NCBI GenBank assembly: GCA_031549535.1
Contig: JAVBPP010000076.1
Location: 1-22,791 of the forward strand
DNA: 22,791 nucleotides
Direction: 5' to 3'
Origin: JAVBPP01 sp031549535
Lineage (GTDB): Bacteria; Bacillota; Clostridia; Oscillospirales; Acutalibacteraceae
Position numbers and translations under genes: made by a program. A model generated the notes under the pieces. It saw nothing but the letters and a program-made list of their open reading frames with translations, had not been told where the DNA came from and did no database searches. This document shows positions 1 to 8,553 of this stretch, piece by piece (positions within the stretch are counted from its first letter, which is position 1; the number at the start of each line of letters is the position of its first letter).

Positions 1-1
1 G

Positions 2-673
2 ACCAAGAAAATGGCGGAACTGTTTACCCTGTTTTGCGAGCATGGCACTGTCTTGGAGTGCGGCAAAAAAACAGGGAACGACTTGACAAAAATTATTGCG
101 GGCGGCGTTATAAAACGCGGCTGTACCATAGATCATGCCACGGCAGAGTACTTCATCGCCTGCGTGGGGAATGACCTGAATCTCCTGCTTAACGAGACGG
201 AGAAACTCTGCGCCTATGCGCCTGGGCGCGCCATAACCCGTGCGGATGTGGACGCCGTGGCCATCAAATCCCTGGAGGCCAGCGCCTTTGACATTACGAA
301 AAACCTGGTGCGCGGCAGGCTGGGGCAAACCCTGCGCATTTTAAACATTCTGCGCGCACAAAAGGCGGAACCGATTATGGTGCACGGTGCCCTGGTGAGC
401 AGCTTCATCAACATGTACCGTGTGCGCGTGGCTGCGGCAGAGGGGAAACAGGGTGACAGCATTGCAAAAGCCTTCCCCGGCGTAAGCAGCTATGCCCTGC
501 GCTACGCGGGGCAGGACGCGGCAGGCCTCTCGCTTTCTGCCCTGCGGGGCTGTTTGAACGCGCTGCACGAGGCGGATTCCATGCTCAAGGGCTCCGCAGT
601 GGACAATTGGGTGATACTGGAAAAAACCATGGCAACGATAGCCATAACGCTGAAGGAGCATACCACGCGATGA
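2..673 (+). CDS. holA: DNA polymerase III subunit delta, C-terminal part (5' truncated by window)
   Basis: The delta subunit opens the beta sliding clamp within the clamp-loader complex during DNA replication in the cytoplasm. The open frame enters from the left edge of the window; its first complete codon is at base 2, and the ATG at 11 is simply the first methionine visible. About 223 residues remain, against roughly 330-350 for the family, so the N-terminal AAA+-like domain is mostly missing. What remains resembles domains II and III: a helical lid segment with VGNDLNLLLNETEKL (typical of delta), then IKSLEASAFDITKNLVRGR and the helical collar domain with ALVSSFINMYRV. The TGA stop overlaps the ATG of the next gene (ATGA at 670-673), which indicates translational coupling. 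Recognition is from family-level sequence resemblance; the truncation prevents a full-length check. Confidence 0.88.
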   Translation, partial: TKKMAELFTLFCEHGTVLECGKKTGNDLTKIIAGGVIKRGCTIDHATAEYFIACVGNDLNLLLNETEKLCAYAPGRAITRADVDAVAIKSLEASAFDITKNLVRGRLGQTLRILNILRAQKAEPIMVHGALVSSFINMYRVRVAAAEGKQGDSIAKAFPGVSSYALRYAGQDAAGLSLSALRGCLNALHEADSMLKGSAVDNWVILEKTMATIAITLKEHTTR

Positions 674-1269
674 TACAAATCAAACAGGCCGTTATCGTGG
701 AGGGGAAGTATGACCAAATTAAGCTCGCCTCCCTGCTGGATACTCTGATTATCCCAACGGACGGCTTTCGAATTTTTAACGATAAAGAAAAACAACGCCT
801 GATTCGGCGCTTAGCAGAAACGCGCGGGATTGTCATCCTCACAGACAGTGACCGCGCGGGCTTTCAAATTCGTTCCTTTTTGGGCGGCAGCGTCCCGCCC
901 TCCCAGGTGATTCACGCCTATATTCCGGATATCTTCGGCAAAGAAAAGCGAAAAGCCGCCCCCTCGCGCGAGGGAAAGCTGGGCGTGGAGGGCATCCAGC
1001 CGCAGCTGCTGCTGGACGCGCTGACCCAGGCGGGCGTGATGTGTAACCAGGGCGGGCAGCCGCGCAAGGCCATCACCAAACTGGATTTATACCGGGACGG
1101 CATCAGCGGCGGGGCGCACAGCCGCACGAAACGCAGCGCCCTGCTCAAACGCCTGGAACTGCCGGAACGCCTTTCCGCAAACGCCCTGTTGCAGGTGCTC
1201 AACTCATTTTTAGACTATGAGGAATATCAAAATCATATAAATGCACTTGACCGAACGGAGGAATGCTAA
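670..1269 (+). CDS. rnmV: Ribonuclease M5 (5S rRNA maturase)
   Basis: RNase M5 cleaves the 5S rRNA precursor on both strands of a helix to give mature 5S rRNA in low-GC Gram-positive bacteria. The 199-residue product has an N-terminal TOPRIM domain, with the glutamate motif VEGKYD at residues 10-15 and the metal-binding LTDSD motif with D59 and D61. A C-terminal RNase M5-specific region (about residues 110-199) follows. Length is close to the roughly 185-190 residues usual for the family. I chose the ATG at 670 over an upstream GTG at 607 in the same frame because AAGGAG lies at 653-658 and the protein then starts exactly at the TOPRIM beta strand. It overlaps holA by 4 bases and ends one base before the ispF start. 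In Bacillus this gene usually sits next to ksgA; here it is coupled to holA and ispF. Confidence 0.9.
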   Translation: MIQIKQAVIVEGKYDQIKLASLLDTLIIPTDGFRIFNDKEKQRLIRRLAETRGIVILTDSDRAGFQIRSFLGGSVPPSQVIHAYIPDIFGKEKRKAAPSREGKLGVEGIQPQLLLDALTQAGVMCNQGGQPRKAITKLDLYRDGISGGAHSRTKRSALLKRLELPERLSANALLQVLNSFLDYEEYQNHINALDRTEEC

Positions 1270-1270
1270 C

Positions 1271-1744
1271 TTGAGAATCGGACACGGGTATGATGTTCAT
1301 AAGCTGGTTTCGGACAGGAAACTCATAATCGGCGGTGTAACCATCCCCTACGAAAAGGGGCTGCTGGGGCATTCGGACGCAGATGTTTTGCTGCACGCCG
1401 TCAGCGACGCCCTGCTTGGGGCTGCGGCTCTGGGCGATATCGGCAAGCTCTTCCCCGATACAGATAACTCCTACCTTGGCGCGGACAGCCTGCGGCTGCT
1501 CGAGCAGGTGGTTTTGCACCTGCGGCGGGCAGGCTACACCGTAGTCAATATAGACAGCACCATCCTCGCCCAAGCGCCCAAGCTCGCGCCGCATATCCCG
1601 GAAATGCGCGAAAACATTGCCCGTGCCTGCGCTGTCCCGGTGGCGTGCGTGAGCGTGAAAGCCACAACGGAGGAAGGGCTGGGCTTTACGGGTCAAAAAG
1701 AAGGCATCGCCGCGCACGCGGTTTGTCTGATAGATACGATATAA
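1271..1744 (+). CDS. ispF: 2-C-methyl-D-erythritol 2,4-cyclodiphosphate synthase (TTG start)
   Basis: IspF cyclises CDP-methylerythritol 2-phosphate to methylerythritol cyclodiphosphate with loss of CMP in the non-mevalonate (MEP) isoprenoid pathway. Starting at TTG 1271 gives a 157-residue protein, the normal family length. Its metal ligands D8, H10 (GYDVH) and H42 fall at exactly the positions of the E. coli enzyme. The motifs GHSDADVLLHAVSDALLGA and GDIGKLFPDTD are intact. The TTG start is supported by GGAGG at 1257-1261, nine bases upstream. An in-frame ATG at 1241 would add ten residues overlapping rnmV and place the Shine-Dalgarno inside the gene, so I rejected it. The start lies one base after the rnmV stop. 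The gene usually paired with it, ispD, is not in the window. Confidence 0.95.
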   Translation: MRIGHGYDVHKLVSDRKLIIGGVTIPYEKGLLGHSDADVLLHAVSDALLGAAALGDIGKLFPDTDNSYLGADSLRLLEQVVLHLRRAGYTVVNIDSTILAQAPKLAPHIPEMRENIARACAVPVACVSVKATTEEGLGFTGQKEGIAAHAVCLIDTI

Positions 1745-1765
1745 CTGGAAGGAAGTGCACATAGC

Positions 1766-4700
1766 ATGGCGCGAACCTATGAAAACAGCTTACAGAAACC
1801 GGTTTCGGCAATTCGTTTTGCGGATTTGACGGAACGAAAAGACGAGGTAATGCCCACACGCATTCACAATTTCATGGTGCTCGGCCCCTTTGTTTTGGAA
1901 ACGGGCGGCGCGGCGGAAACAGAATTCATGTATCAACGCAATCTGGTGTTGGACTGCGACTACCTCGCCTCCTCCGGCGGGGAGGCCGCCATCGTTCCCT
2001 ACCGCGGCATGCCGGTGCAGAATGATTATTACGGCGAGGATACCCTGCAATGGGCACAGACGGAAACGGGCTTCGGTAACTTGAATTTCCGTTCCCCCGC
2101 CTATGAAAAAGCGATATTCGTAACCCAACAGCGCAACTGCGTCTCCTACGCCGCGTTTTATGTGGACTGTGAAAAGCAGGAGCAGGCAATTTTATGCTAT
2201 GAGAACTCCGGCTGTATTGTATACTTGAACGGCGAGCTGATTGACTCCCAGCCCTATGGCCGCATGAAGGGTCTGCGCAGCACCGGGCATCAGGTGGCGG
2301 TAACGCTGGGCGCCGGGCGCAATCTGTTTTTGTTTAAAATCCGCACCGGGTATATCTGCGACAGCCTGGACCACAACATGACCCACTGCTCGCTCTATCC
2401 GCTGGTTGCGGGCGCGGGCAAGCTCGGCGCGGTGTTCTGCGGGGCTACGGCGGTGTTTAACGGCACAAAAGAGGCTCCCCGCCAGGTGATGCAGGGTTTT
2501 GTGGGTGCCTTTGAGGACTGTAACGGCGGAACCCTTTCCTACACGGCAAAGGCGTTCAATGAGGAAATTGCCATCCCGTCCCTTGCCAAGGGGCAGTGCC
2601 AATTGCTGCGTTTCTCCGTCCCCACCGCGAACAAGGCCGAGGAAGTCACTGTCAACGTAACGGTGGAAGAGGGCGGCAACTCCGGCAGCGGCAGCTTTGA
2701 AACGGACACCATGCCCTACCACGGCTTCAGCGGCACGGAGCATGTCAACTCCGACTTCCATTTTGACACCACCTATCATCAGGAGCAGCGCACCTACGCC
2801 ATGGGGGCGATTCACATCACCAAAACGATGATAGAGGAGTTGCAGCGCGACCCGAACTTTAAAGCCACTCTCTCTGAGGTGGATTATCTGCACCCCTATT
2901 ATTCTCTTTACCCGGAGCACCGCGAGACGCTAAAAGCCGCGTTCACCGAGGGCAGAGCTGAGGCGGACTGTTTCTATAACCAGCCCAACGACCTGACCAG
3001 CTCCGGCGAAGGTTTTGTACGCAACCTCGTTTACGGCCAGTTGTATCACCGCGATGTTTTGGGACGCATCTGCAAGGTTTACGCCCCCGGCGACGTGTTC
3101 GGCCATTTTAACCAGATGTCACAGGTCTGCGCCAAGGGCGGCTGCAACGGCGCGGACTGGGGGAAACATATTTTGGGCGTGGATCAACTGTTCCACCATG
3201 TCTCACCGGACGGCACGGAAATTGTGCACAGCAAGGGCATTGGCATTGATTCTGCCCTGCGCCTTGGGATTCATGACGCGGATAACTCCTCCCGCCTGTT
3301 ACCCACCGTTCCGGATTATCCCAACGAGGGCGACACCTCCTGGATGAAGGAAACGCTCAACGGCGCGGCCTACTCCTTTAATTCCGAAACAATTGACAGC
3401 ATCCTGGAAACGGAGCAGGGGCAGGTTGAAAGCGCAGGGCGGAGCAAGATTGAATACTGCTCCCGCGATTTAACGCCGCACCATGCAGGCGTTCTGCTCA
3501 CGCGCACGGACTTTAAGCAGGCCAACCGCATTGGCGAAAACCTGCTGATTACGGCTGAAAAATTTGCGGCTATCGCGGCCTATTACGGCGCGGAATATCC
3601 GGAAAAAGCGCTGGATAAGGCCTGGCGGCAAATTCTTTGCGCCCAGCACCACGACTCCATCACCGGCACCAACAACGAAATCTCGTTTGTGGATTTGATG
3701 ATTGAATACCGCGAGGCGCTGGAGCTGGCGGCAGATATCGTAGATAAGGCAACTAAATTCCTCGCAAGCGGCGTGAAGGCGAAAGAGGGCGAGGAGCCGG
3801 TCATCGTCTTTAACCCCCACACTTGGGAGCGCGAGGAGCCCTGCGAGGTTCTTCTGCCCGCCTATGTGAAGGACGGCGGTTATGCGCTGTTTGACAGCGA
3901 GGGAATGCGCTTTGATTTTGACCTGCTGTGCGAAGAGGAGGATGGCGTAAGCGTTATTTTCATTGCCAAAGCGCCTGCACTGGGCTACTCAAGCTATTAT
4001 CTGCGCAAGGCGGATTCTGTGGCTGCCGCGAAAACCCCCGATGACGCCAACAGCATTGAGAACGAGAATTTGCTGCTGAAAGTAGACCCGGCGCTGGGCG
4101 GCGGTATTGTTTCGCTCTTCGACAAACAAAACAACAAAGAAGTGCTGGAAATCGGCGCGGACGGCCCCGCAAACCGTGTCGCCGTGCTGCGCGAGGTACC
4201 CGAGCGCATGGAGACCCAGCATGAGTTTTACACCACCGGTCACAAGCTGTTCTCCAGCGACTACAGCGCAACGGTAGAAAAAGAAGTCGGCGTGAATTAT
4301 CAGCGCCTGATTGTTAGCGTGAAGCTGGATATCGTGGCCAAGGTTCGTCAAGTAATTACCCTTTACAAGGGTGCCGACCGTGTGGAGCTGGAAACCATTG
4401 TGGAAGACTACCAGGCGAAGGATGATTTGTTTACCCTAACCTTCCCCGTGAACCTCGGCGGCGCAAAGCCCGTGTATGATGACCGCTATGCCCCCCATGT
4501 TGTGGGCAGGAGCAAAAACAAGCTGCAGTTCCAAACCCACCAATACATGATGTTTTCTCACACGCAGGTCGCCCCGGCAAACCAGTGGTTTGAGCTGGGC
4601 GCAACTGTGCAGCTGCAGCTGGGCGGCGGTGATATTAACCTTGGCATGACAGCCCTCATCCGCCCGGAGACAGATGAGCTGCGTAAGCTTGCGGACAGCC

Positions 4701-6514
4701 TGCTCTTCACTCTTTCCAAAAAAGCAATTCCGGTCACGCTTTACAGCGACACCACGCTCAAGGGCAACGGCGGCAAGCTGATTCACTTTAACGAGGATTT
4801 GCGCAATACAGATACCCGCTTTGTCCTCTCCCTGGAGGGCACGGCGAACGAATATGAGGAGAAGCTGCTTGCGCAGGCGGGTGAGGCTGTGAAGGCGGCC
4901 TTCCTCGCAAAACTGGCTGCGGACGGCAGCGCCGTGCTCTTTACGCGCGATAGCGACAATCTCTGGGGCAAATCTATTGATGTTATCCTAATCAAGGCCT
5001 GCTGCGCCGATAAGCTGGCGGAGCGCCTTGCCCAGCTGGACGCCCAATATGCGGCGGATTGGAAAGCCGGCCTTGCCGACGCGGTGACAGCCTGTAAGGT
5101 CGGCACAACAGAGAACTATGGTGTTGCCCTGTTCAACAACGGCACCATTTCCTGCAGCGTGGAGACGGGCAACCTGATGAACATGATGCTCTTCCACACA
5201 GCGGAGTTTTACGGCAACAACGGCAAAGTTACCGGCGCGCAGGAGCTGGTTCCGGAGCAAAAGACCCATGTGTTCACCTACGCGCTCTACCCCCACAGCG
5301 GCTCCTACCGCGAGGCGGGCGTTTACCGTAAGGCTATGGAATTTAACGACCCGCTCTTCGCAGGCAAGGCGGACAGCGCACGCAACGCCATTTTGCCGGA
5401 ACGCTGCGGTTTTGTAAGCGCGAGCGAAAACTTCCTTGTCACAACCTTTAAGGCAGGCGGCTACCCGTTGGCGAAGATGCAGGGCAAAATGGGCGGCATT
5501 GCCGAACGCGGCTTCGCCCTGCGCGGCTTTGAAATCAACGGCGTCAAGGCCGATGCCAAGCTGCAGCTCCACTTCCCGTTGCAACAGGCGGCGGCAACCA
5601 ATCTGCTGGAGGAGGAGCCCGTTGCCCTCGCCCTTTCAGACGGCGGCTTCACCCTCCCGGTGGGCAGCCATTCTATCGAAACCTTTGTGCTGAACACCGC
5701 GGCCGCTCCGGCAGCCATCGGTGCGGGCATGCTCGGCGCAGGCTGTGAGCCTGTGGAGCCCACCTTCATCCGCTCCTGGGAGCATGACCTTGGCACCATG
5801 CCCATGGGCTACCTCGCCGTTGCGGGCTTTATCAGCCGCAAGGTAGAGCAGCTGGACGTCTGCACCTACACCACCAGCCTTTCCATCGTCAACAACCGTT
5901 GCGATATGCCGGCGAGCGGTACGATGACACTCTCCCTCACCGGCGGCTTCAGCTGCACACAAACGGATTTCCCCTACACCCTCGCTCCCGGCGCGTCACA
6001 GGTATTCCCTATCACGGTAAAAAAACCGACCGCGGATGCAAAGGGCATTCTGCGCCTGAACTACAGCGACGACGGGCAGGAATTCGAGGATGTCTATGAA
6101 TTCGGTTATTTCGACCCGCGCGTGGAGCTTGCAATTGAAAAAGAGCGCGTGTTGGTGACGGTAATCAACGAGACGAAGGAGCAGCTTGCGGGCGAGCTTT
6201 CCCTCGCCACCCCGATTGAAACCTGGGGCTATGCGCTCAAAAACCCCTTCGCGCTGGCCTGCATTGCCCCGCGTACGCTGAAGGTAGAGGTAAGACCGGG
6301 CGAACGCGCGGAATTCAGCTTTGCGCTCAAACAGTTTGCGCCGGATGGCATTTTCGACGCCTGGTACGCCGTGGCAAAGCTGATGGTCAACGGCCGCATT
6401 CATTTCGCATACGCCCACCGCAAGGGCGAACGCCACAACTTCTGGGCGCACCATTTCCGTGAGCGTTTGCAGGCAGACGGCGGCTCGCTGCGGCAGCTGC
6501 TGGAGTTAAACTAA
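1766..6514 (+). CDS. Giant GH38 alpha-mannosidase-like glycoside hydrolase (GH38-A)
   Basis: This is a predicted retaining, zinc-dependent alpha-mannosidase of family GH38, but at 1582 residues it is far longer than the usual 800-1050. Residues 1-325 form an accessory part, with a beta-sandwich-like sugar-binding segment around 145-197 (CIVYLNGELI). The catalytic domain starts near 326 with H332-x-D334, continues to the nucleophile motif GDVFGH (D443) and ends around QHHDSITGT (627-635). These give the four GH38 zinc ligands H332, D334, D443 and probably H629. Beta-rich GH38 C-terminal parts follow (NPHTW 683-687; YPH near 1175). About 270 extra residues (1313-1582) resemble beta-sandwich tails. 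The usual Trp after HxDxx is absent. No signal peptide is seen, so it is probably cytoplasmic. The start has AAGGAAG at 1749-1755 and lies 21 bases after ispF. The exact substrate is unknown. Confidence 0.85.
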   Translation: MARTYENSLQKPVSAIRFADLTERKDEVMPTRIHNFMVLGPFVLETGGAAETEFMYQRNLVLDCDYLASSGGEAAIVPYRGMPVQNDYYGEDTLQWAQTETGFGNLNFRSPAYEKAIFVTQQRNCVSYAAFYVDCEKQEQAILCYENSGCIVYLNGELIDSQPYGRMKGLRSTGHQVAVTLGAGRNLFLFKIRTGYICDSLDHNMTHCSLYPLVAGAGKLGAVFCGATAVFNGTKEAPRQVMQGFVGAFEDCNGGTLSYTAKAFNEEIAIPSLAKGQCQLLRFSVPTANKAEEVTVNVTVEEGGNSGSGSFETDTMPYHGFSGTEHVNSDFHFDTTYHQEQRTYAMGAIHITKTMIEELQRDPNFKATLSEVDYLHPYYSLYPEHRETLKAAFTEGRAEADCFYNQPNDLTSSGEGFVRNLVYGQLYHRDVLGRICKVYAPGDVFGHFNQMSQVCAKGGCNGADWGKHILGVDQLFHHVSPDGTEIVHSKGIGIDSALRLGIHDADNSSRLLPTVPDYPNEGDTSWMKETLNGAAYSFNSETIDSILETEQGQVESAGRSKIEYCSRDLTPHHAGVLLTRTDFKQANRIGENLLITAEKFAAIAAYYGAEYPEKALDKAWRQILCAQHHDSITGTNNEISFVDLMIEYREALELAADIVDKATKFLASGVKAKEGEEPVIVFNPHTWEREEPCEVLLPAYVKDGGYALFDSEGMRFDFDLLCEEEDGVSVIFIAKAPALGYSSYYLRKADSVAAAKTPDDANSIENENLLLKVDPALGGGIVSLFDKQNNKEVLEIGADGPANRVAVLREVPERMETQHEFYTTGHKLFSSDYSATVEKEVGVNYQRLIVSVKLDIVAKVRQVITLYKGADRVELETIVEDYQAKDDLFTLTFPVNLGGAKPVYDDRYAPHVVGRSKNKLQFQTHQYMMFSHTQVAPANQWFELGATVQLQLGGGDINLGMTALIRPETDELRKLADSLLFTLSKKAIPVTLYSDTTLKGNGGKLIHFNEDLRNTDTRFVLSLEGTANEYEEKLLAQAGEAVKAAFLAKLAADGSAVLFTRDSDNLWGKSIDVILIKACCADKLAERLAQLDAQYAADWKAGLADAVTACKVGTTENYGVALFNNGTISCSVETGNLMNMMLFHTAEFYGNNGKVTGAQELVPEQKTHVFTYALYPHSGSYREAGVYRKAMEFNDPLFAGKADSARNAILPERCGFVSASENFLVTTFKAGGYPLAKMQGKMGGIAERGFALRGFEINGVKADAKLQLHFPLQQAAATNLLEEEPVALALSDGGFTLPVGSHSIETFVLNTAAAPAAIGAGMLGAGCEPVEPTFIRSWEHDLGTMPMGYLAVAGFISRKVEQLDVCTYTTSLSIVNNRCDMPASGTMTLSLTGGFSCTQTDFPYTLAPGASQVFPITVKKPTADAKGILRLNYSDDGQEFEDVYEFGYFDPRVELAIEKERVLVTVINETKEQLAGELSLATPIETWGYALKNPFALACIAPRTLKVEVRPGERAEFSFALKQFAPDGIFDAWYAVAKLMVNGRIHFAYAHRKGERHNFWAHHFRERLQADGGSLRQLLELN

Positions 6515-6538
6515 TACGAATTAGGGGGGCTATGCCGC

Positions 6539-6991
6539 ATGATTACATTGAAAAAGGTGGATGAAACAAGCTACGAAGCCTGTTCTGAGTTAATGTGTAA
6601 AAAAGAGCAGTGCGCGTTTACAAACTCACCCGCATGGACGATGATACAGGCGGCATATGCTCCCTTTCGAAACGATGTCAGCTTGCAGGCAATCTTGAGC
6701 GGAGACACCGTTGTGGGCATGGTGCGCTTGGATTACACGGAAGAGGACTGCTACATGTTCACGAATCTGCTGATTGATCAAGATTACCAGCGGCAGGGCT
6801 TTGCGTACAGCGCCGTTACACAAATCATTTCCCTTTTTGCGGCAGACGGGCGGCATGATACCATAAAAATACATGTTGCCGAGGATAACAAGGCCGCAAT
6901 TGCGCTGTATCAAAAAGCGGGCTTTGTATTTACGCGGGAACTGGTAAATGATGGCCTATGCTGCATGGAATATGCGCTAATGAAAGGATGA
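6539..6991 (+). CDS. GNAT family N-acetyltransferase
   Basis: This 150-residue protein is predicted to transfer an acetyl group from acetyl-CoA to an amine of an unknown substrate. The GNAT fold is recognisable. Beta strands 2-4 run through GDTVVGMVRLDY and CYMFTNLLID. The acetyl-CoA pyrophosphate-binding motif Q84-R-Q-G87-F-A89 fits the Q/R-x-x-G-x-G/A pattern. N117, Y124 and G128-F129 in DNKAAIALYQKAGF match the late GNAT motif B. The layout resembles SpeG/BltD-like or protein acetyltransferases, but I cannot assign a substrate. The start at 6539 has a strong AGGGGGG at 6523-6529 and lies 24 bases after GH38-A; the stop is six bases before the aldo/keto reductase start, so it sits inside the same run of genes. 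Confidence 0.85.
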   Translation: MITLKKVDETSYEACSELMCKKEQCAFTNSPAWTMIQAAYAPFRNDVSLQAILSGDTVVGMVRLDYTEEDCYMFTNLLIDQDYQRQGFAYSAVTQIISLFAADGRHDTIKIHVAEDNKAAIALYQKAGFVFTRELVNDGLCCMEYALMKG

Positions 6992-6997
6992 CACAAG

Positions 6998-8125
6998 ATG
7001 CAATACAGACCTTTTGGTAAAACCGGGGACAGTATCTCCGCGCTCGGTTTCGGCTGCATGCGCCTGCCGGAAATCCAGCAGGGCGACAGTTGGATGATTG
7101 ATGAAGAAAAGGCAATCCCCATGCTGCAGGAGGCGGTGCGCCTGGGCGTGAACTATTTTGACACCGGCCTGCACTACTGCCACGGCAACAGCGAATATAT
7201 TGTGGGCAAAGCGCTGCATGCGGTGCGCAGGGACGTACTGTTTTCCACCAAAATTCCGATGGGGCACGTCAAAGAAACCGCCGATTACCGCCGGCAGCTG
7301 GAGCGCAGCTTAAAGGCTATGGATACAGATTACATCGACTATTACCACTTCTGGGGCATGGGCAAAGACAGCTATGACGAAAAAATCGCAAAATTCGATT
7401 TGATGAAGGAAGCGCAGAAGGCAAAAGACGAGGGTCTGATTCGCCACATCTCCTTCTCGTTCCATGACGATGCCGATGCAATCAAATACATCATCGACCG
7501 GGGCGAGATTTTTGAATCCATGCTGGTGCAGTACAATCTATTGGACCGCTCCAACGAGGAGATGATTGCCTATGCTGCCTCCAAGGGGCTGGGCGTGGTT
7601 TCCATGGGGCCCGTGGCCGGCGGACGCCTGGCGGCGCCGACGGAGCTGTATCAAAAGCTTACGAACAAAGCACCCATGGCAACCTACGAACTGGCACTGC
7701 GTTTTGTTTTGGGCAACCCCAACATGAGCTGCGCCCTCTCGGGCATGCAAACCATGGAGATGCTGCAGCAAAATGTCGCCATCGCAAACGACGAAACGCC
7801 GTTGAGTACCGGGGAATGGGAGCAGATTGGCGGAGCGTTGGAGGAACTGAAAAAATTCAGCGACCTCTACTGCACGGGCTGCGCCTACTGCCAGCCCTGC
7901 CCGATGGAAATCGACATCCCCGCCATCTTCAATTTCTATACCTACCACAACGTCTACGGTCTGAGCGCATTGGCAAAACAAAAATACGCCGAATACGGCA
8001 TGAAGGGTGGAAAAACCGCCGCGGACTGCTCCACCTGCGGCCTTTGCGAGGAGAAATGCCCACAGAAACTGCGTGTGCGCGAGGAACTGGTGCGCGTAGG
8101 GAACCTGCTGGAGGATTTGGAATAA
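6998..8125 (+). CDS. Aldo/keto reductase with C-terminal 2x[4Fe-4S] ferredoxin domain
   Basis: This is a predicted NAD(P)-dependent or ferredoxin-linked oxidoreductase acting on an unknown carbonyl or alcohol in the cytoplasm. Residues 1-280 are an aldo/keto reductase TIM barrel with the full catalytic tetrad: D55, Y60, K85 and H117. The C-terminal about 90 residues carry two CX2CX2CX3C motifs (C292/C295/C298/C302 and C344/C347/C350/C354), each followed by Pro, as in bacterial ferredoxins. Such fused proteins of about 370-380 residues are common in anaerobic Clostridia and Bacteroidetes. The start at 6998 follows AAAGGA at 6983-6988, which overlaps the end of the GNAT gene. The TAA stop shares its last base with the ATG of the next gene. 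The iron-sulfur motifs imply electron transfer; the electron partner is not evident here. Confidence 0.93.
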   Translation: MQYRPFGKTGDSISALGFGCMRLPEIQQGDSWMIDEEKAIPMLQEAVRLGVNYFDTGLHYCHGNSEYIVGKALHAVRRDVLFSTKIPMGHVKETADYRRQLERSLKAMDTDYIDYYHFWGMGKDSYDEKIAKFDLMKEAQKAKDEGLIRHISFSFHDDADAIKYIIDRGEIFESMLVQYNLLDRSNEEMIAYAASKGLGVVSMGPVAGGRLAAPTELYQKLTNKAPMATYELALRFVLGNPNMSCALSGMQTMEMLQQNVAIANDETPLSTGEWEQIGGALEELKKFSDLYCTGCAYCQPCPMEIDIPAIFNFYTYHNVYGLSALAKQKYAEYGMKGGKTAADCSTCGLCEEKCPQKLRVREELVRVGNLLEDLE

Positions 8126-8538
8126 TGCCAACCCCATTGGAAAACGCCCGGCAGACCCTGCTTTCCGGCGGGCACTGCTGCGTTGCCTGTAAAGGGACAG
8201 AACTTGCCTGTTATGATGAGCACGGCATTCGCCCCCTGCTGCGCATTCTGCGCGAAACGCCCGAGTTTTTACAGGGCGCCAGCGTTGCGGATAAGGTCAT
8301 CGGCCGCGCCGCCGCGCTGCTGCTGGCTTTTGGCGGTGCGCAAGAGCTGTTTGCCTGCCTGCTGAGCGAAACGGCCATCCCGGTTTTGCAGGCGCATGGT
8401 ATCCCCTACCGCTATGAAACGCTTGTTCCGGTGATACAAAACCGCGACAACACCGGGCTTTGCCCCATGGAGCAGCGCGCGCAAAGCCTCGATACACCAG
8501 AGGAAGCCTTTGCGGCGTTTGACGCAATGATTCCATAA
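8125..8538 (+). CDS. DUF1893 family protein (deaminase-like fold)
   Basis: This 137-residue protein resembles the DUF1893 family, whose Thermotoga member (TM1506) has a cytidine-deaminase-like fold without an established activity. Family-like stretches are GGHCCVACKGTEL near the N-terminus, DKVIGRAAALLL at 56-67, the strand turn SETAIPVLQAHGIPY and NRDNTGLCPME at 106-116. I set the start at ATG 8125 because the frame overlaps the reductase stop by one base (TAATG) and GGAGG lies ten bases upstream at 8110-8114. The open frame continues further upstream, but that part is only a shadow of the reductase gene. Function is unknown. In this family the CPME-type segment is well conserved, but I do not see a canonical H/C-A-E plus PCxxC zinc site, so catalysis is uncertain. 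Confidence 0.8.
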   Translation: MPTPLENARQTLLSGGHCCVACKGTELACYDEHGIRPLLRILRETPEFLQGASVADKVIGRAAALLLAFGGAQELFACLLSETAIPVLQAHGIPYRYETLVPVIQNRDNTGLCPMEQRAQSLDTPEEAFAAFDAMIP

Positions 8539-8553
8539 AAGAGGAATAACACC

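Noticed and set aside
607..669. Upstream GTG start for the RNase M5 gene
   Set aside because: It lies inside holA, has no ribosome binding site, and adds residues not fitting the TOPRIM start; ATG 670 has AAGGAG upstream and an ATGA overlap.
1241..1270. ATG start for ispF ten codons upstream
   Set aside because: It would overlap rnmV and place the Shine-Dalgarno within the coding region; TTG 1271 gives the standard IspF N-terminus and metal ligands at the E. coli positions.
2192..2920. 242-codon open frame opposite GH38-A
   Set aside because: It is a shadow of the GH38-A frame, with no start signal and low-complexity residue runs typical of antisense frames.
7816..8124. Longer N-terminus for the DUF1893 protein
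   Set aside because: This part is an alternative frame of the aldo/keto reductase; the family-like sequence begins at 8125 with a ribosome binding site.
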